Of a stretch of 64,000 nucleotides of DNA, positions 32,999-44,679 are shown piece after piece (position 1 is the first letter of the stretch; every line of letters starts with the position of its first letter). A model generated the notes under the pieces. That model made no database searches, was not told where the DNA came from, and worked only from the letters and a program-made list of their open reading frames with translations. A program made the position numbers and the translations under genes. Origin of the DNA: Owenia fusiformis (Eukaryota > Annelida > Polychaeta > Sabellida > Oweniidae); contig CAIIXF020000011.1 of assembly GCA_903813345.2 (NCBI GenBank), forward strand, positions 31,920,166 to 31,984,165. Reading direction: 5' to 3'.

Positions 32999-33808
32999 TG
33001 TTACGTTCGAAACTAACAGAAAGTAAAAACAGCAATTAAAATATGATAACAATATATTTATATTTTGAAAACTAAATAATATAACAATAATATAAAGGAG
33101 GTTTAATACTTAAGTGATGTCCAATCAATGATACGGCTTATTCTGGATGTCGATGAATATCCTTGATGTTCCTTGAGAATGTTCCAGATCACGAAAGTTT
33201 CAATAATCGTTAATAGTTCTCCAATGTTTGTAATAATCCAATAATGTTTGTTGTAATCCTATAATGTTCGTATCCAATAATGTTTGATGATAATCCACAA
33301 ATGTTTAACGATAATCCACAAATGTTTATGATAATCCACGAATGTATATGATAATCCGTATACAGTGTGTGTTATAATATATGTCCATATAAAGTCCTCA
33401 GGTTGTATGCTTGCACTGTTATAAATGTTCCCAAAGTAGGTGTCTGTAATTTTCTGCTAAGAAGATGTCCTTTTGATAGACTTTGAAATTCTGCTGACAG
33501 TCCAAATCAGCTCTCTCATTATATAGTGCAAAGGCATAGTCCAGATGTTTCAAGAAGTTACGATTTCTAGAAAATAACACTGATTGGACATCTTAAGTCA
33601 CATGATTCAATCTTGATTAAATGATTACAGTTCCAGTACTTTCTAGAAGGCCAAGAGTTAATGAGTCATTCAGTTCAGTTATGTTTACAAGATATAATGT
33701 CATTGTGACCTTGACTTGACCTAAGATCTCTAATGAAGATCAGTTACAGTATATGCATATTGATAAACTAAACTTAATGTGAATATAATAGAATATAATA
33801 CTGTAACA
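32999..33808 (-). repeat. 5' LTR of the nested element (810 bp)
   Basis: Same sequence as 26811-27620 with no difference seen by eye. Since both LTRs are copied from one template at insertion, identity means almost no time has passed since integration. Confidence 0.93.
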
Positions 33809-33812
33809 ATAG

Positions 33813-34575
33813 GCTCTTTGAACATCAGAACTTGATGGCACATAGTAAAGTTAAGTCCTCAAACAACTTCTTAAGGAACTCGGAAAACAAGTTCGAATGG
33901 AAACCACCTAAAAAGGATGAGCACCAACAGGAACAATGTGAAGATATCAGGCATTATAGGGATGATTCAAAACCGGAGTTAAGCCAAAATCCTGGAACTG
34001 CAGAGGAGACAAATAATGAATCTTTAACTGCTGTAACTCAAATGGCCCAGTTGGCTAAAACATGTATGGAATTTTGTAAGGACATGGCTCAGGGAAGGAA
34101 CACTAATCAAACTAGGGTAAAAATTCGCCCAGAGCCATACGATGGCAAAACACCATGGATGGATTATAGGACTTATTTTAATGCCTGTGTGGAGGCTAAT
34201 GGATGGAATGCCCAGGAGCAAAATCAATTCTTAGTCACCAGCTTGAGGGGTCCAGCCCAGCAAATTTTGTTGGAAATGGATCCTGGGTATACTTATGAAG
34301 ATCTGGTGTCTGCCCTGGAGAAAAGATTTGGTCCCGGTGGGAAGGCCGATATTTTCGAAGCTCAATTATCAGGTAGGACTCGGAAACCCAATGAGACATT
34401 GGCTAGTTTAGGGCAAGTTTTGAGTTGGCAATTCCTCAGGAGGAAATACGAAGAGCAATACATCAGGGAAATGCACAGTCCCTTGATAAAGCTATTGAAT
34501 TAGCTATTCGGGAGGAGTCCTATTTGGAGTCAGAGAAAATGCGAAAAGGGATGAAGCAATTACCCCGTTATAAGG
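33813..34575 (+). pseudogene. gag: Outer element gag, 3' part, with frame breaks
   Basis: Resumes directly after the second ATAG copy. One frame is open to a stop at 34501-34503 and encodes a capsid-like region (RVKIRPEPYDGKTPWMDYRT, then YEDLVSALEKRFGPGGK and NETLASLGQ). Shortly after LGQ, near 34410-34430, the Gag-like sequence moves to another frame (EEIRRAIHQGNAQSL, then AIELAIREESYLES), and that frame ends at 34629-34631. It then has to change frame again, near the CATCAAGGA-type repeats at 34588-34615, to reach the zinc knuckle in the pol ORF. Typical Gags have more residues between these two blocks, so a small internal deletion is likely. This Gag copy is non-functional as read. Confidence 0.75.
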
Positions 34576-37500
34576 ATGGAAAAATTGCATCAAGGATCAT
34601 CAAGGACCATCAAGGATCTTATTCAGACTAACCAACCAAGGGAATTTACTAAAAGAAATGTTAAATGCTATAGATGTCAAAGGATGGGGCATTATTCGAG
34701 GGAATGTTATGCCAACAGAACAGTAAATGGAGAACTCATACCCAAACGGCAGGAAACTGAAGGGACTGCCCCGATTCAATTTCTTGTAGAGAACAAAGAG
34801 CGAGGTGAGTCGGGAGAGGAAGTCCATCAAATAGTACGAAAGATAATTGCCCAGACAGAGATATGTGGCACTGGAGTAGATTTTCTAGTTGATTCTGGGG
34901 CAGTTAGAACTATACTTGATAAGAATTCTTACCTAAGAATTCCTCCTGATCATCGACCAAAGCTATACCGGACTGAACGGCTTTTAACACAGGCTGATGG
35001 GTCCAGGCTTAAAACATATGGAAACATACGTTGTCATATACACCTGGATGGCCGGAATTTGCCAGTGGAGGCTGTAGTGGCTGAAATTGACCAGGAGGGG
35101 ATCATGGGATCCGAGTTCATGTCTCGACATGGCGCCAGAATAGATTATGGAGCTCAAGCAATGTGTTTTTTGAATGCCCCATCAACAGTGGATACTCATG
35201 GAATTGAAATGGAAGATATGGACTCCGATTGTCCAATGGAGAAGCTGGAAATCTCAAATTGGGTGTTAGCAGAGGATAGCTTATCTGAGTCCTCCAGTGA
35301 TGATTTGGATGGGCCTGGTATAGGTGTCGTACCAGAGACGCCATTTAATAGCCCTGTCCGCCCCTCAGAATGTCCCGCAGTTCCCCCTAACACTGATGGG
35401 GAGGAGTCTTATTGCCGAATCAAAGAGGAGGTGCATGTTCAGTCTCATGCGGTGGCTATGGTGGAGATAACCATAAGTAATACTGAGAGGTACCCCAAGG
35501 GATCATTGGGAATAATAGAGCCTAAGGATGTGTTATCTGAGGATCTCCAGGAGTTGGAAATGAGCACCACCTTAATTGATGATTTATCTCCTCCGATATT
35601 GGTGGAGGTATGGAATGATACAGGAGAGGAAATCATAATCCCAGAGGGACTTATAATAGGAAACTATAACTTGGTTGAAACAGGACACATTCCGGGAGTG
35701 ATTGATTCTCCGGGTGGCTCTTCAACTTATTCCATGGAGGAGGAGGAAGATTTAACTATACCTGCTCATCTTGTTGATTTATATGAGCGGAGTTCGAAAG
35801 GATTGAACACTTTTCAACAGAAGCAACTCCAGGAGCTTCTCATTCGGAATAAGGATATCTTCTCTACAGGAAGTATGGATATCGGGAAAACTGATTTGGT
35901 AAAACACCATATAGATACAGGGGATACTCCACCTATAAAACAAATGTATCGACGATTACCGAAATGTCGTCAAGAGGAGATGGATAGACAAGTAAAGGAG
36001 ATGTTAGATAAGGGAGTGGTGGAACCCTCCCAAAGTCCATGGGCCGCACCCATTGTCTTAGTGAGGAAGAAAGATCAAACTTGGAGATTTTGTGTGGATT
36101 ACAGGAAACTGAATAATCACACTAAGAAGGATTCATTCCCTCTTAATAGAATCGCAGAGACCCTAGACATGATGAATGGGGCTGATTTCTTTAGCACAAT
36201 GGATTTAGCTAGCGGATATTGGCAAGTTCCTTTGGATGTTGAGGCTAAAGAGAAATCAGCCTTCACTGTGAGGGGAGGTCTTTACCAGTGGGTCGTTATG
36301 CCCTTTGGACTTACAAACGCCCCCGCCACTTTTTCTCTATTAATGGAACAAGTGCTTCATGGACTGAGTAATAGGACCTCATTAGTCTACTTGGACGACG
36401 TCATTTCATTTGGTTCCACTTTCGAAGTGGCACTGCAAAGGCTGGAGGAAGTGTTTTCTCGCTTTAGACAAGCTGGGTTGAAACTAAAACCTAGCAAATG
36501 TACTCTCTTTGGAAGAGAGGTGAACTATCTGGGACACATTGTCACGAAGGAAGGAATACGACCAGACCCAAAAAAGATTGAGGAGATTGTTAATTGGGGC
36601 CCAATTAAATCAGTGAAAAACGTGAGGCAGTTTGTTGGAATCACCTCATATTATCGGAGACATGTGCCTGACTACGCATTTATTGCGGGTCCGTTGCATC
36701 AACTCACAAAGAAAAATGTACGATTCCACTGGGATGAGGACTGTGAGGAAGCAGTACAAGCTCTTAAAACAAAACTCACTACTGCCCCTCTTCTGGCATA
36801 CCCCAGTGATGAAGGACAGTATATTCTAGATACGGATGCTAGTAGTACCGCGATGGGAGCTGTACTATCCCAAATACAAGACGGGGAAGAGAAACCCATT
36901 TATTATGCGAGTAAAAGATTGGACAACTGTCAAAGGAATTATTGCACGACTCGTAAAGAGCTGCTGGCTGTTGTGAACTATGTGAAGCACTTTCGCCAAT
37001 ATTTATATGGTGTGTTTTTCAAAATTCGCACCGACCATAGTTCATTAAGATGGCTCATGAATTTTAAAGACCCTGAGGGGCAGTTAGCCCGGTGGTTGCA
37101 AGTGCTGCAGGAATACCATTTTGAGATAGAGTATAGACCCGGAAAGCATCATCTGAATGCTGATGCCATGTCTCGTGCCCCATGCAAGCAGTGTCAACAC
37201 TGCAAGGAGGTCCTTGGGGAGGATATGGACGTGGTCGATAACATAACCACCGTAGCCAGTGCCCCAGAATGGCCCTTGGATAGAATAGGGCAAACACAGT
37301 GGGATGATACAGACATTCAACCTATTTTCCAGGCCTTGAATAAAGGAGGTGAACGGCCCTTGTGGAATGAGATAGGGTATGAATCTTCAATCACTAAAAC
37401 ATATTGGAGCCAATGGGACCGTTTAGTGGTACACAAGGGAGTACTGTGTAGGAAATGGGAGGATCAAGGGGGACGTTCTGCCAAGTTACAAATAATAACC

Positions 37501-39030
37501 CCTAAGGCCTTACAGCAAAGGGTTCTTGAACTTGGGCATGATAATGTTGCTTCTGGACATTTTGGAGTAAAGAAAACGTTAGCCCGGATAAGGGGGCATT
37601 TTTATTGGAGTGATCAGGCAATTGATGTGCGTTCCCATTGCCGATCATGCATTCCCTGTCAGGAACGGAAAAATCCAAGGAAAAAGAGGAAAGCACCCCT
37701 AAAACAAGTTGGTGTTGGAGCACCTATGGAGAGATTGGCCGTAGATGTACTCGGCCCCCTCCCAGAGACCCCAAGGGGTAATAAGGTAGTGTTAGTAGTG
37801 GCTGACTATTTTTCCAAATGGGTTGAGGCGTTTCCCCTCCCAAATCAGGAGGCCATAACTGTAGCTAGGAAAATAGTGGAGGATGTTGTGTGCCGTTTGG
37901 GATTCCCAGATGAGCTACATTCTGATCAAGGAAGAAACTTTGAGTCAGCTGTATTCCGAGAAATGTGTTCCCTCCTTGGGATTACCAAAACAAGGACTAC
38001 CCCATTCCATCCAGAATCAGATGGAATGGTGGAACGTTATAACAGGACACTGATAGATACCATAGCCAAACTGTTAGAACCAGAATCCCATCAGAAGGAT
38101 TGGGATCTGAAAATACCATATGCTCTCCTAGCTTACCGAACCGCGGTCCATGAGTCCAGTGGAGAGACTCCCGCTATGATGATGTTGGGAAGAGAATTGA
38201 AAATGCCCCTAGAAACTATAGTTGAGGTACCCAAAGACACAGAGGAATCGGATTCCCCTGATTATGTGCAAACACTAAGGGAAGATCTTCAGAGAACTTA
38301 TCGGCGAGCTAAGCGTCTACTGATAGTTGATGCTGACCGTCAGAAGAAACGGTATGATCGTAATAGGGAAGGAAAAAGTTTTGAGAAAGGACAAGCTGTC
38401 TGGTATAAGAACATGCAAAGGAAAAAGGGATACAGTCCCAAGTTGCAACCCAAATGGAGTGGGCCATTCAAGATAGTCAAAAAGATTTCCGAGGTAACAT
38501 ATCGGATTAAGGAAGGGAAAAAGAAATGCAAAGTAGTACATTTTAACCTTCTGAAACCCTATGAAGGAAAGTTACCTCAGAACTGGGAAGATATCAAGGA
38601 AGAAAACACTGAGATATGTGTGGAACCATTGCAATCTTGTGTAATGGAGTTATTGAAAGGAACAGACACAGAACCCAAGAGGAATGGAAGTTTGCCGGAT
38701 CAATCAATGAGTAAAAGAGAGGATCTAAAGAAAGAATCACCAACAATGGAAGGTTTTCCCAGGGAGTTGGAAGATCACTTGCCATCCCCATTAAGCCCAC
38801 CGGAGGGTTCCTTGGGTGTTCCCAAACAGTGGAAGAGTCGGGCTAAGGTAGGTAAGGATCTTTTCCTTCAAAGGGGTATGAAGGAGGTGAGTGATTCTAA
38901 AAATTCTCGGCGAGATCTGCCTCTGCCTAATACTCTTAATACGGGTAAGGAGGAATTGAAAATTGAGAAGAGGGCCTCTAGAATAAGGAAAATGCCAAAA
39001 CGGTTTGAAGATTGTATAATGCCTGTGTAA
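34576..39030 (+). CDS. pol: Pol polyprotein of the outer Ty3/gypsy element
   Basis: A 1484-residue open frame. The Gag-derived zinc knuckle CYRCQRMGHYSREC (C31, C34, H39, C44) comes first, so the true Gag-Pol junction is earlier or frameshifted. The protease motif DSG is at 106-108, with EGIMGSEF downstream. Reverse transcriptase has the DLASGYWQVPL and MPFGLTNAPATF blocks and YLDD at 605-608. RNase H has DTDAS at 752-756, RTDHSSLRWL, and ADAMSR near 862. Integrase has a GHDNVASGHFG/CRSCIPCQ zinc region, catalytic D1057, D1117 and E1153 (35 residues between the last two), and a WSGPFKIVKK GPY/F-type module. The C-terminus (RKMPKRFEDCIM) shows no chromodomain. All catalytic residues are present. 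A possible ATG is at 34576, but translation in a live copy would continue from Gag. Confidence 0.93.
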   Translation: MEKLHQGSSRTIKDLIQTNQPREFTKRNVKCYRCQRMGHYSRECYANRTVNGELIPKRQETEGTAPIQFLVENKERGESGEEVHQIVRKIIAQTEICGTGVDFLVDSGAVRTILDKNSYLRIPPDHRPKLYRTERLLTQADGSRLKTYGNIRCHIHLDGRNLPVEAVVAEIDQEGIMGSEFMSRHGARIDYGAQAMCFLNAPSTVDTHGIEMEDMDSDCPMEKLEISNWVLAEDSLSESSSDDLDGPGIGVVPETPFNSPVRPSECPAVPPNTDGEESYCRIKEEVHVQSHAVAMVEITISNTERYPKGSLGIIEPKDVLSEDLQELEMSTTLIDDLSPPILVEVWNDTGEEIIIPEGLIIGNYNLVETGHIPGVIDSPGGSSTYSMEEEEDLTIPAHLVDLYERSSKGLNTFQQKQLQELLIRNKDIFSTGSMDIGKTDLVKHHIDTGDTPPIKQMYRRLPKCRQEEMDRQVKEMLDKGVVEPSQSPWAAPIVLVRKKDQTWRFCVDYRKLNNHTKKDSFPLNRIAETLDMMNGADFFSTMDLASGYWQVPLDVEAKEKSAFTVRGGLYQWVVMPFGLTNAPATFSLLMEQVLHGLSNRTSLVYLDDVISFGSTFEVALQRLEEVFSRFRQAGLKLKPSKCTLFGREVNYLGHIVTKEGIRPDPKKIEEIVNWGPIKSVKNVRQFVGITSYYRRHVPDYAFIAGPLHQLTKKNVRFHWDEDCEEAVQALKTKLTTAPLLAYPSDEGQYILDTDASSTAMGAVLSQIQDGEEKPIYYASKRLDNCQRNYCTTRKELLAVVNYVKHFRQYLYGVFFKIRTDHSSLRWLMNFKDPEGQLARWLQVLQEYHFEIEYRPGKHHLNADAMSRAPCKQCQHCKEVLGEDMDVVDNITTVASAPEWPLDRIGQTQWDDTDIQPIFQALNKGGERPLWNEIGYESSITKTYWSQWDRLVVHKGVLCRKWEDQGGRSAKLQIITPKALQQRVLELGHDNVASGHFGVKKTLARIRGHFYWSDQAIDVRSHCRSCIPCQERKNPRKKRKAPLKQVGVGAPMERLAVDVLGPLPETPRGNKVVLVVADYFSKWVEAFPLPNQEAITVARKIVEDVVCRLGFPDELHSDQGRNFESAVFREMCSLLGITKTRTTPFHPESDGMVERYNRTLIDTIAKLLEPESHQKDWDLKIPYALLAYRTAVHESSGETPAMMMLGRELKMPLETIVEVPKDTEESDSPDYVQTLREDLQRTYRRAKRLLIVDADRQKKRYDRNREGKSFEKGQAVWYKNMQRKKGYSPKLQPKWSGPFKIVKKISEVTYRIKEGKKKCKVVHFNLLKPYEGKLPQNWEDIKEENTEICVEPLQSCVMELLKGTDTEPKRNGSLPDQSMSKREDLKKESPTMEGFPRELEDHLPSPLSPPEGSLGVPKQWKSRAKVGKDLFLQRGMKEVSDSKNSRRDLPLPNTLNTGKEELKIEKRASRIRKMPKRFEDCIMPV

Positions 39031-39147
39031 CAGGTAAATACAAAAAGATCCATAGATCAGGGAAGGTCAAACATGGACTTGAAGTAGCCGAAATCAATTT
39101 TCATCTTTTTTTTTGTTTTGTTTTCGGTTCGAGACGAACCTACCCCT

Positions 39148-39160
39148 GGGAAGGAAGGAA
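39148..39160 (+). other. Polypurine tract of the outer element
   Basis: GGGAAGGAAGGAA lies immediately before the 3' LTR start at 39161, and confirms the LTR boundary and plus orientation. Confidence 0.8.
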
Positions 39161-42100
39161 TGTGATGAAAATTGATTTTTTTTATTTTAGTGTTTTCGTT
39201 TCACCATTACCGGTTTTGATAAGAAATTCCGGAAATAAGGAAGTCAACATAATTATTCTTTTGAAATCGGAAAACGAAGCCATTTTACAGGAATTTCAGT
39301 GGAACTGGTGAGTTAAGGCGAGTGGCGGATCAATTATTGGCATATAATCTTTCAAAGGAACTTTGATTTTTAATCATTTTCGAGTTAATCGATCACGTTT
39401 TTAGCATTTTAGTGACATGATCATCCGCGGAAATTTCATATTATCGCCCATTGCGGAGACTCATTGGCATACTAACCTAGTTTTTGGCGGTATTAGCCAA
39501 TCAGATTTATGCAGTCCAAAACGTCCGCGCGGGGCATATAAAAGGAATTTGACCAGTTTGTCAAGTTGTTGTGCGACAAAGATTTACAGACAAACAGCTT
39601 CGGAGACGTAAGTAGGAATATTTTGTTGAGTAATTGACGAGGGATTTTCGATCAAATATCATCGCAGTTTGTCCATTTGTTTTAGCCTGGACATTTTGAG
39701 CATTGTTTAAGAGATTCAAATCGGATTGTATCTATTATTATATGTGTGTGTATTTTTATTCATAAATTTTACCAACATTGTTATTTGGGAGAGTTGCAAT
39801 TAATTTTGCATACCCCACATCGGTGCAAGGAATATTTGCACCCATTACAACCACCTGAAGAAGGTGTGAAGGACATTTGGGAGAGTTGCAACCCATTTTG
39901 CAACCCCATATCGGTGCAAGGGATATTTGCACCCACAATAATCAATGGAAGGATACTTGGGAGAGTTGCAACCAACTTTGCAACCCCATATCGGTGCAAG
40001 GGATATTTGCACCCACAATAAACAACGGAAGGATCTTTTGGAGAGTTGCAACTAACTTTGCAACCCCATATCGGTGCAAGGGATATTTGCACCCAAAATA
40101 AACCACGGAAGGACACTTGGGAGAGTTGCAACCCATTTTGCAACCCCATATCGGTGCAAGGGATATTTGCACCCACGATAAACAACGGAAGGATCTTTTG
40201 GAGAGTTGCAACTAACTTTGCAACCCCATATCGGTGCAAGGGATATTTGCACCCATTACAACCACCTGAAGAAGGTGTGAAGGACCTTTGGGAGAGTTGC
40301 AACTAACTTTGCAACCCCATATCAGTGCAAGGAATATTTGCACCCATTATAACCATTTGGAGAGTTGCAACTAATTTTGCAACCCCATATCGGTGCAAGG
40401 GATATTTGCACCCACAATAAACAACGGAAGGATCTTTTGGAGAGTTGCAACTAACTTTGCAACCCCATATCGGTGCAAGGGATATTTGCACCTTAAATAA
40501 AACACGGAAGGACATTTGGGAGAGTTGCAACTAACTTTGCAACCCCATATCGGTGCAAGGGATATTTGCACCCTCAATAATCAACGGAAGGATATTTTGG
40601 AGAGTTGCAACCAATTTTGCAACCGCATATTGGTGCAAGGGATATTTGCACCCATTATAACCATTTGGGAGAGTTGCAACCAATTTTGCAACCCCATATC
40701 GGTGCAAGGGATATTTGCACCCACAATAAACAACGGAAGGATCTTTTGGAGAGTTGCAACTAACTTTGCAACCCCATATTGGTGCAAGGGATATTTGCAC
40801 CCACAATAATCAACGGAAGGACATTTGGGAGAGTTGCAACCAACTTTGCAGCCCATATCGGTGCAAGGAATATTTGCACCCATTATAACCATTTGGGAGA
40901 GTTGCAACTAACTTTGCAACCCCATATCGGTGTAAGGGATATTTGCACCCACAATAAACAACGGAAGGATCTTTTGGAGAGTTGCAACTAACTTTGCAAC
41001 CCCATTTCGGTGCAAGGAATATTTGCACCCATTATAACCATTTGGGAGAGTTGCAACTAACTTTGCAACCCCATATCGGTGCAAGGAATATTTGCACCCA
41101 TTATAACCATTTGGGAGAGTTGCAACCAACTTTGCAACCCCATATCGGTGCAAGGGATATTTGCACCCACAATAATCAACGGAAGGACATTTGGGAGAGT
41201 TGCAACCAATTTTGCAACCCCATATCGGTGCAAGGGATATTTGCACCCACAATAATCAACGGAAGGATACTTGGGAGAGTTGCAACCAACTTTGCAACCC
41301 CATATCGGTGCAAGGGATATTTGCACCCACAATAAACCACGGAAGGACACTTGGGAGAGTTGCAACCCATTTTGCAACCCCATATCGGTGCAAGGGATAT
41401 TTGCACCCACAATAATCAACGGAAGGACATTTGGGAGAGTTGCAACCAACTTTGCAGCCCCATATCGGTGCAAGGAATATTTGCACCCATTATAACCATT
41501 TGGGAGAGTTGCAACCAACTTTGCAACCCCATATCGGTGCAAGGGATATTTGCACCCTCAATAATCAACGGAAGGATATTTTGGAGAGTTGCAACCAATT
41601 TTGCAACCCCATATTGGTGCAAGGGATATTTGCACCCATTATAACCATTTGGGAGAGTTGCAACCAACTTTGCAGCCCCATATCGGTGCAAGGGATATTT
41701 GCACCCACAATAAACAACGGAAGGATCTTTTGGAGAGTTGCAACTAACTTTGCAACCCCATATCGGTGCAAGGAATATTTGCACCCATTATAACCATTTG
41801 GGAGAGTTGCAACCAATTTTGCAACCCCATCTCGGTGCAAGGGATATTTGCACCCACAATAAACAACGTTAGAATCTTTTGGAGAGTTGCAACTAACTTT
41901 GCAACCCCCTATCGGTGCAAGGGATATTTGCACCCAAAATAAACCACGGAAGGACACTTGGGAGAGTTGCAACCCATTTTGCAACCCCATATCGGTGCAA
42001 GGGATATTTGCACCCACAATAATCAACGGAAGGACATTTGGGAGAGTTGCAACCACTTTTGCAACCCATATAGGTGCAAGGAATATTTGCACCCATATCA

Positions 42101-42904
42101 ACCCCCTTAAACAGGTGTGAAGGATACTTGGGAGAGTTGCAACCAATTTTGCAACCCCATATCGGTGCAAGGGATATTTGCACCCAAAATAAACCTTGGA
42201 AAGACACTTTGGAGAGTTGCAACCAACTCTGTAACCCCATATAGGTGCAAGGGACATTTGCACCCACAAAAGGATTTTAAGAATATTTGCATCAGGTTGC
42301 ACATTTATAAATTTGATTAGTTGCAGTTGAGTCCCGTGGCCAGGAGCGCCCTTTTATTTCAGGACCAACAAGAGAATACAAAGAGCAGCATCCCACAATT
42401 GCTGAAGAAGACTATAGAAGCATTCAAGTCATATCAACCTTTATCTTTTGTGGAACTGATTAAAGTGAAACACGATTTGATCTTACTTTCTTATAGTAAA
42501 TTTAGAGACCTTCAAGTAACATCACATGTATTTTCTGCCTTAAGGCATTAGTGTTTATATAGCTTAGTGTAGTTTGAGTTTAACTTTGTACATAATTGTC
42601 TATTGTTTCTAGAGCATTGTTTGTGATTGTTTGGCTCATAAAGAGCAAATATATAACTTTATTTTTATTCTGTACTTGAATGTTCATTGTTGTATTGTAT
42701 TGAGTTCTGGAGGGAACTTGTGTAGTGCAAACCCCAGATTGCGTAATACTTTCTTTTCCCTTACATTCCCTTGGAGTAACATCTCAGGCGACTGTAGCGA
42801 GCGGAGTCAACGCCGCTCCGAAACATCCCGCAATTAAGTAACACGCGGGAGAGTCCACCTTCCCCGCATTTTCCCCGCATTCCTGACCCGGGAAAAACGT
42901 TACA
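39161..42904 (+). repeat. 3' LTR of the outer element (3744 bp)
   Basis: Same length as the 5' LTR. Single-base differences seen by eye are at 40324 (G in the 5' copy, A here) and near 40502, 41007, 41196 and 41341. All five fall in the hairpin array. Five in 3744 bases is about 0.13 percent. Confidence 0.93.
39785..42268 (+). repeat. 32-unit hairpin array (3' LTR copy)
   Basis: The same unit order and linker types as at 22306-24789. The conserved order of variants between the two LTRs shows that the array has not been reshuffled since insertion. Confidence 0.93.
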
Positions 42905-43036
42905 GTGGTAACATATTGTTATGGTCTCCATCTTTTGTGAAGGCGGTTGGTGATCCGCGGTCGGCGGTTGGCATCTGTAACAATTCTTAAAACTTCCAAT
43001 AACTTAACAAATACTGTTTAGACTGACTTTAGTTTT

Positions 43037-43310
43037 CAGAAGTTCAAATCTGACTTTATATTTAAGATTTGACCTTCAGTAACCTTTTCAAGGTCAAAAA
43101 AGGTCAAAAAGGTCTTTTTTCAACTTGCTTCAAATTGACCAATTTTTTTTTCAAATCATCTACAATTTATCAGAAGTTCAAATCTGACTCTAGATTTGAC
43201 CTTCTCAAGGAGAAGAAGGTCTTTTTTCAACTTGCTTCAAATTGACCAATTTTTATTTTCAAAATCATCTACAAGTTCTCAGAAATTCAAATCTGACTTT
43301 AGATTGAACT
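43037..43310 (+). repeat. Tandem repeat of about 110-134 bp, two and a bit copies
   Basis: Copies start CAGAAGTTCAAATCTGAC at 43037 and 43171, and as a variant at 43280. Each also contains AGGTCTTTTTTCAACTTGC and TTCAAATTGACCAATTTTT. The spacing is 134 and then 109, so copies differ by internal deletions. Confidence 0.75.
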
Positions 43311-44679
43311 ACCGGTAATAATATTGGGAGCAACTACAGGGTGGTGACGTTTTGTCATGTTAATGCCTTGTTGAGATATACAGGGTGACATTATTGTATG
43401 GGTTGATAAATCAATATCTGGTTTCAATCTGACTATATGAATGAAGGAAGTAAGGCACTTAAAGTATATAGTGCCCCCTATAACTTGTGGAAAAATATTG
43501 TTTATTGTCCTTCTCTTGAAAGCCCACGTATACAATACAAATAGGCTACCAAAGAATGAAATTGAAACAGTTTATAAGATCTGATTCTACCTTTAAAGGC
43601 TATTCTAAGAACACTCTGGCATTCTTAAAAAGAAAAAGAAAAAAAATAGGCATTTAAGAAAAATTGACAATCCATAACAATGTCCATGACACAAAACATG
43701 GATGAAACTTCTATTAGATCCTCCATGCTTTAACTCATAATTATTGTGTATTTTTGTTCTTTATAGCTATAAAGTGAATGTCACAATAGAAATACAATCA
43801 CAATTTGTTAATAAAAAATCGAGCTCTTCACTTCTAGCCTATTGCACTGGAATTCATTGTAATGCATTGATCTTATTTTATATTTTTCTTGTAGAATAGA
43901 CTATGAAATTTGATTTGTTGTAAAAGTTACAATTATCTAGACAGCAAATTGTGATTACTTAATGCAAAAATCTAATAATTTAGCTGGTAATTCAACCATT
44001 GCATCATGGCATCATTGTGATCAGGTCTACCTGTCCTCAAAATGTCACTTAATCTGAGTGAAAAGCTGGTTTTCTTACTTTGGTAGCCTTTAAGATTGAA
44101 CTCATATTATTGTGAGCAACTAGGTAGTGACATTTTGTCATGTTAATGCCTTGTCTTACTTTGGTGCCCTTGAGAGTGTTTGATTTATTTCTATGAATTC
44201 AATTCCTTCGTGATTTCTCCCTTTTGGGATCAGCTTTGGGTTCTGACACATCACTATTGTGCTATATAATATAATAGTACAGTGAACTGGCATCTAGGGT
44301 AGCTCCGGGGGGGGGGGTTACTCTGAATAATTTTTGTGGGTATGTGCAGCATGGCCAATTTTGACTTTGGGCATAAACCACGGAAACTGGCCAATCTGAG
44401 ATGAAAAAAACATGGAAAAATTGTCGAAGAAGGTACCTTTTTTAGGTCAAAATTTCTACAAAAAAATGGTATTAGATTGCTTAAAATCAGTTGCAAGGGC
44501 TTGGACAAATCACTGGAAAAGTGTATTTCCTAGTAAAATTGAATGACATTTTCAGAAATTTAGTCCCAGCAAACTCCAGAAAGGAATTAAACATGGACAC
44601 CTTCAATCTTTAAAGGTAATTGACATGGAAAAATTGCTCAAAAAGGGGGTCTTTGAGGCACATAGGTATTAAGAGGTAA

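Larger units (their letters stand above)
26811..33808 (-). mobile_element. Gmr1-like LTR retrotransposon nested in the outer gag
   Basis: A 6998 bp element on the minus strand with 810 bp LTRs whose ends are the perfect inverse pair TGTTAC and GTAACA. It is flanked by a 4 bp duplication ATAG (26807-26810 and 33809-33812). It has a tRNA-Pro-type primer site, a purine tract and one long Gag-Pol ORF in which integrase precedes reverse transcriptase and RNase H. That order distinguishes the Gmr1 group from other Ty3/gypsy elements. The two LTRs look identical over all 810 bases, so insertion is very recent and later than the outer element. Confidence 0.93.
21682..42904 (+). mobile_element. Ty3/gypsy-class LTR retrotransposon with giant LTRs, carrying a nested element
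   Basis: The composite is 21,223 bp and flanked by a 4 bp duplication, GTGG (21678-21681 and 42905-42908). LTRs of 3744 bp begin TGT and end ACA. Between them, in order, are a tRNA-Leu-type primer site, a gag interrupted by the nested minus-strand element (26811-33808), a 1484-codon pol in the usual protease, reverse transcriptase, RNase H, integrase order, and a purine tract before the 3' LTR. Without the nested insertion the element would be about 14.2 kb. I counted five single-base differences between the LTRs, so insertion was recent. No env-like ORF follows pol. Clade placement needs a tree. Confidence 0.93.

Noticed and set aside
39012-39311. Possible small third ORF (env-like) after pol
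   Set aside because: It runs through the polypurine tract into the 3' LTR and shows no signal peptide or membrane anchor.
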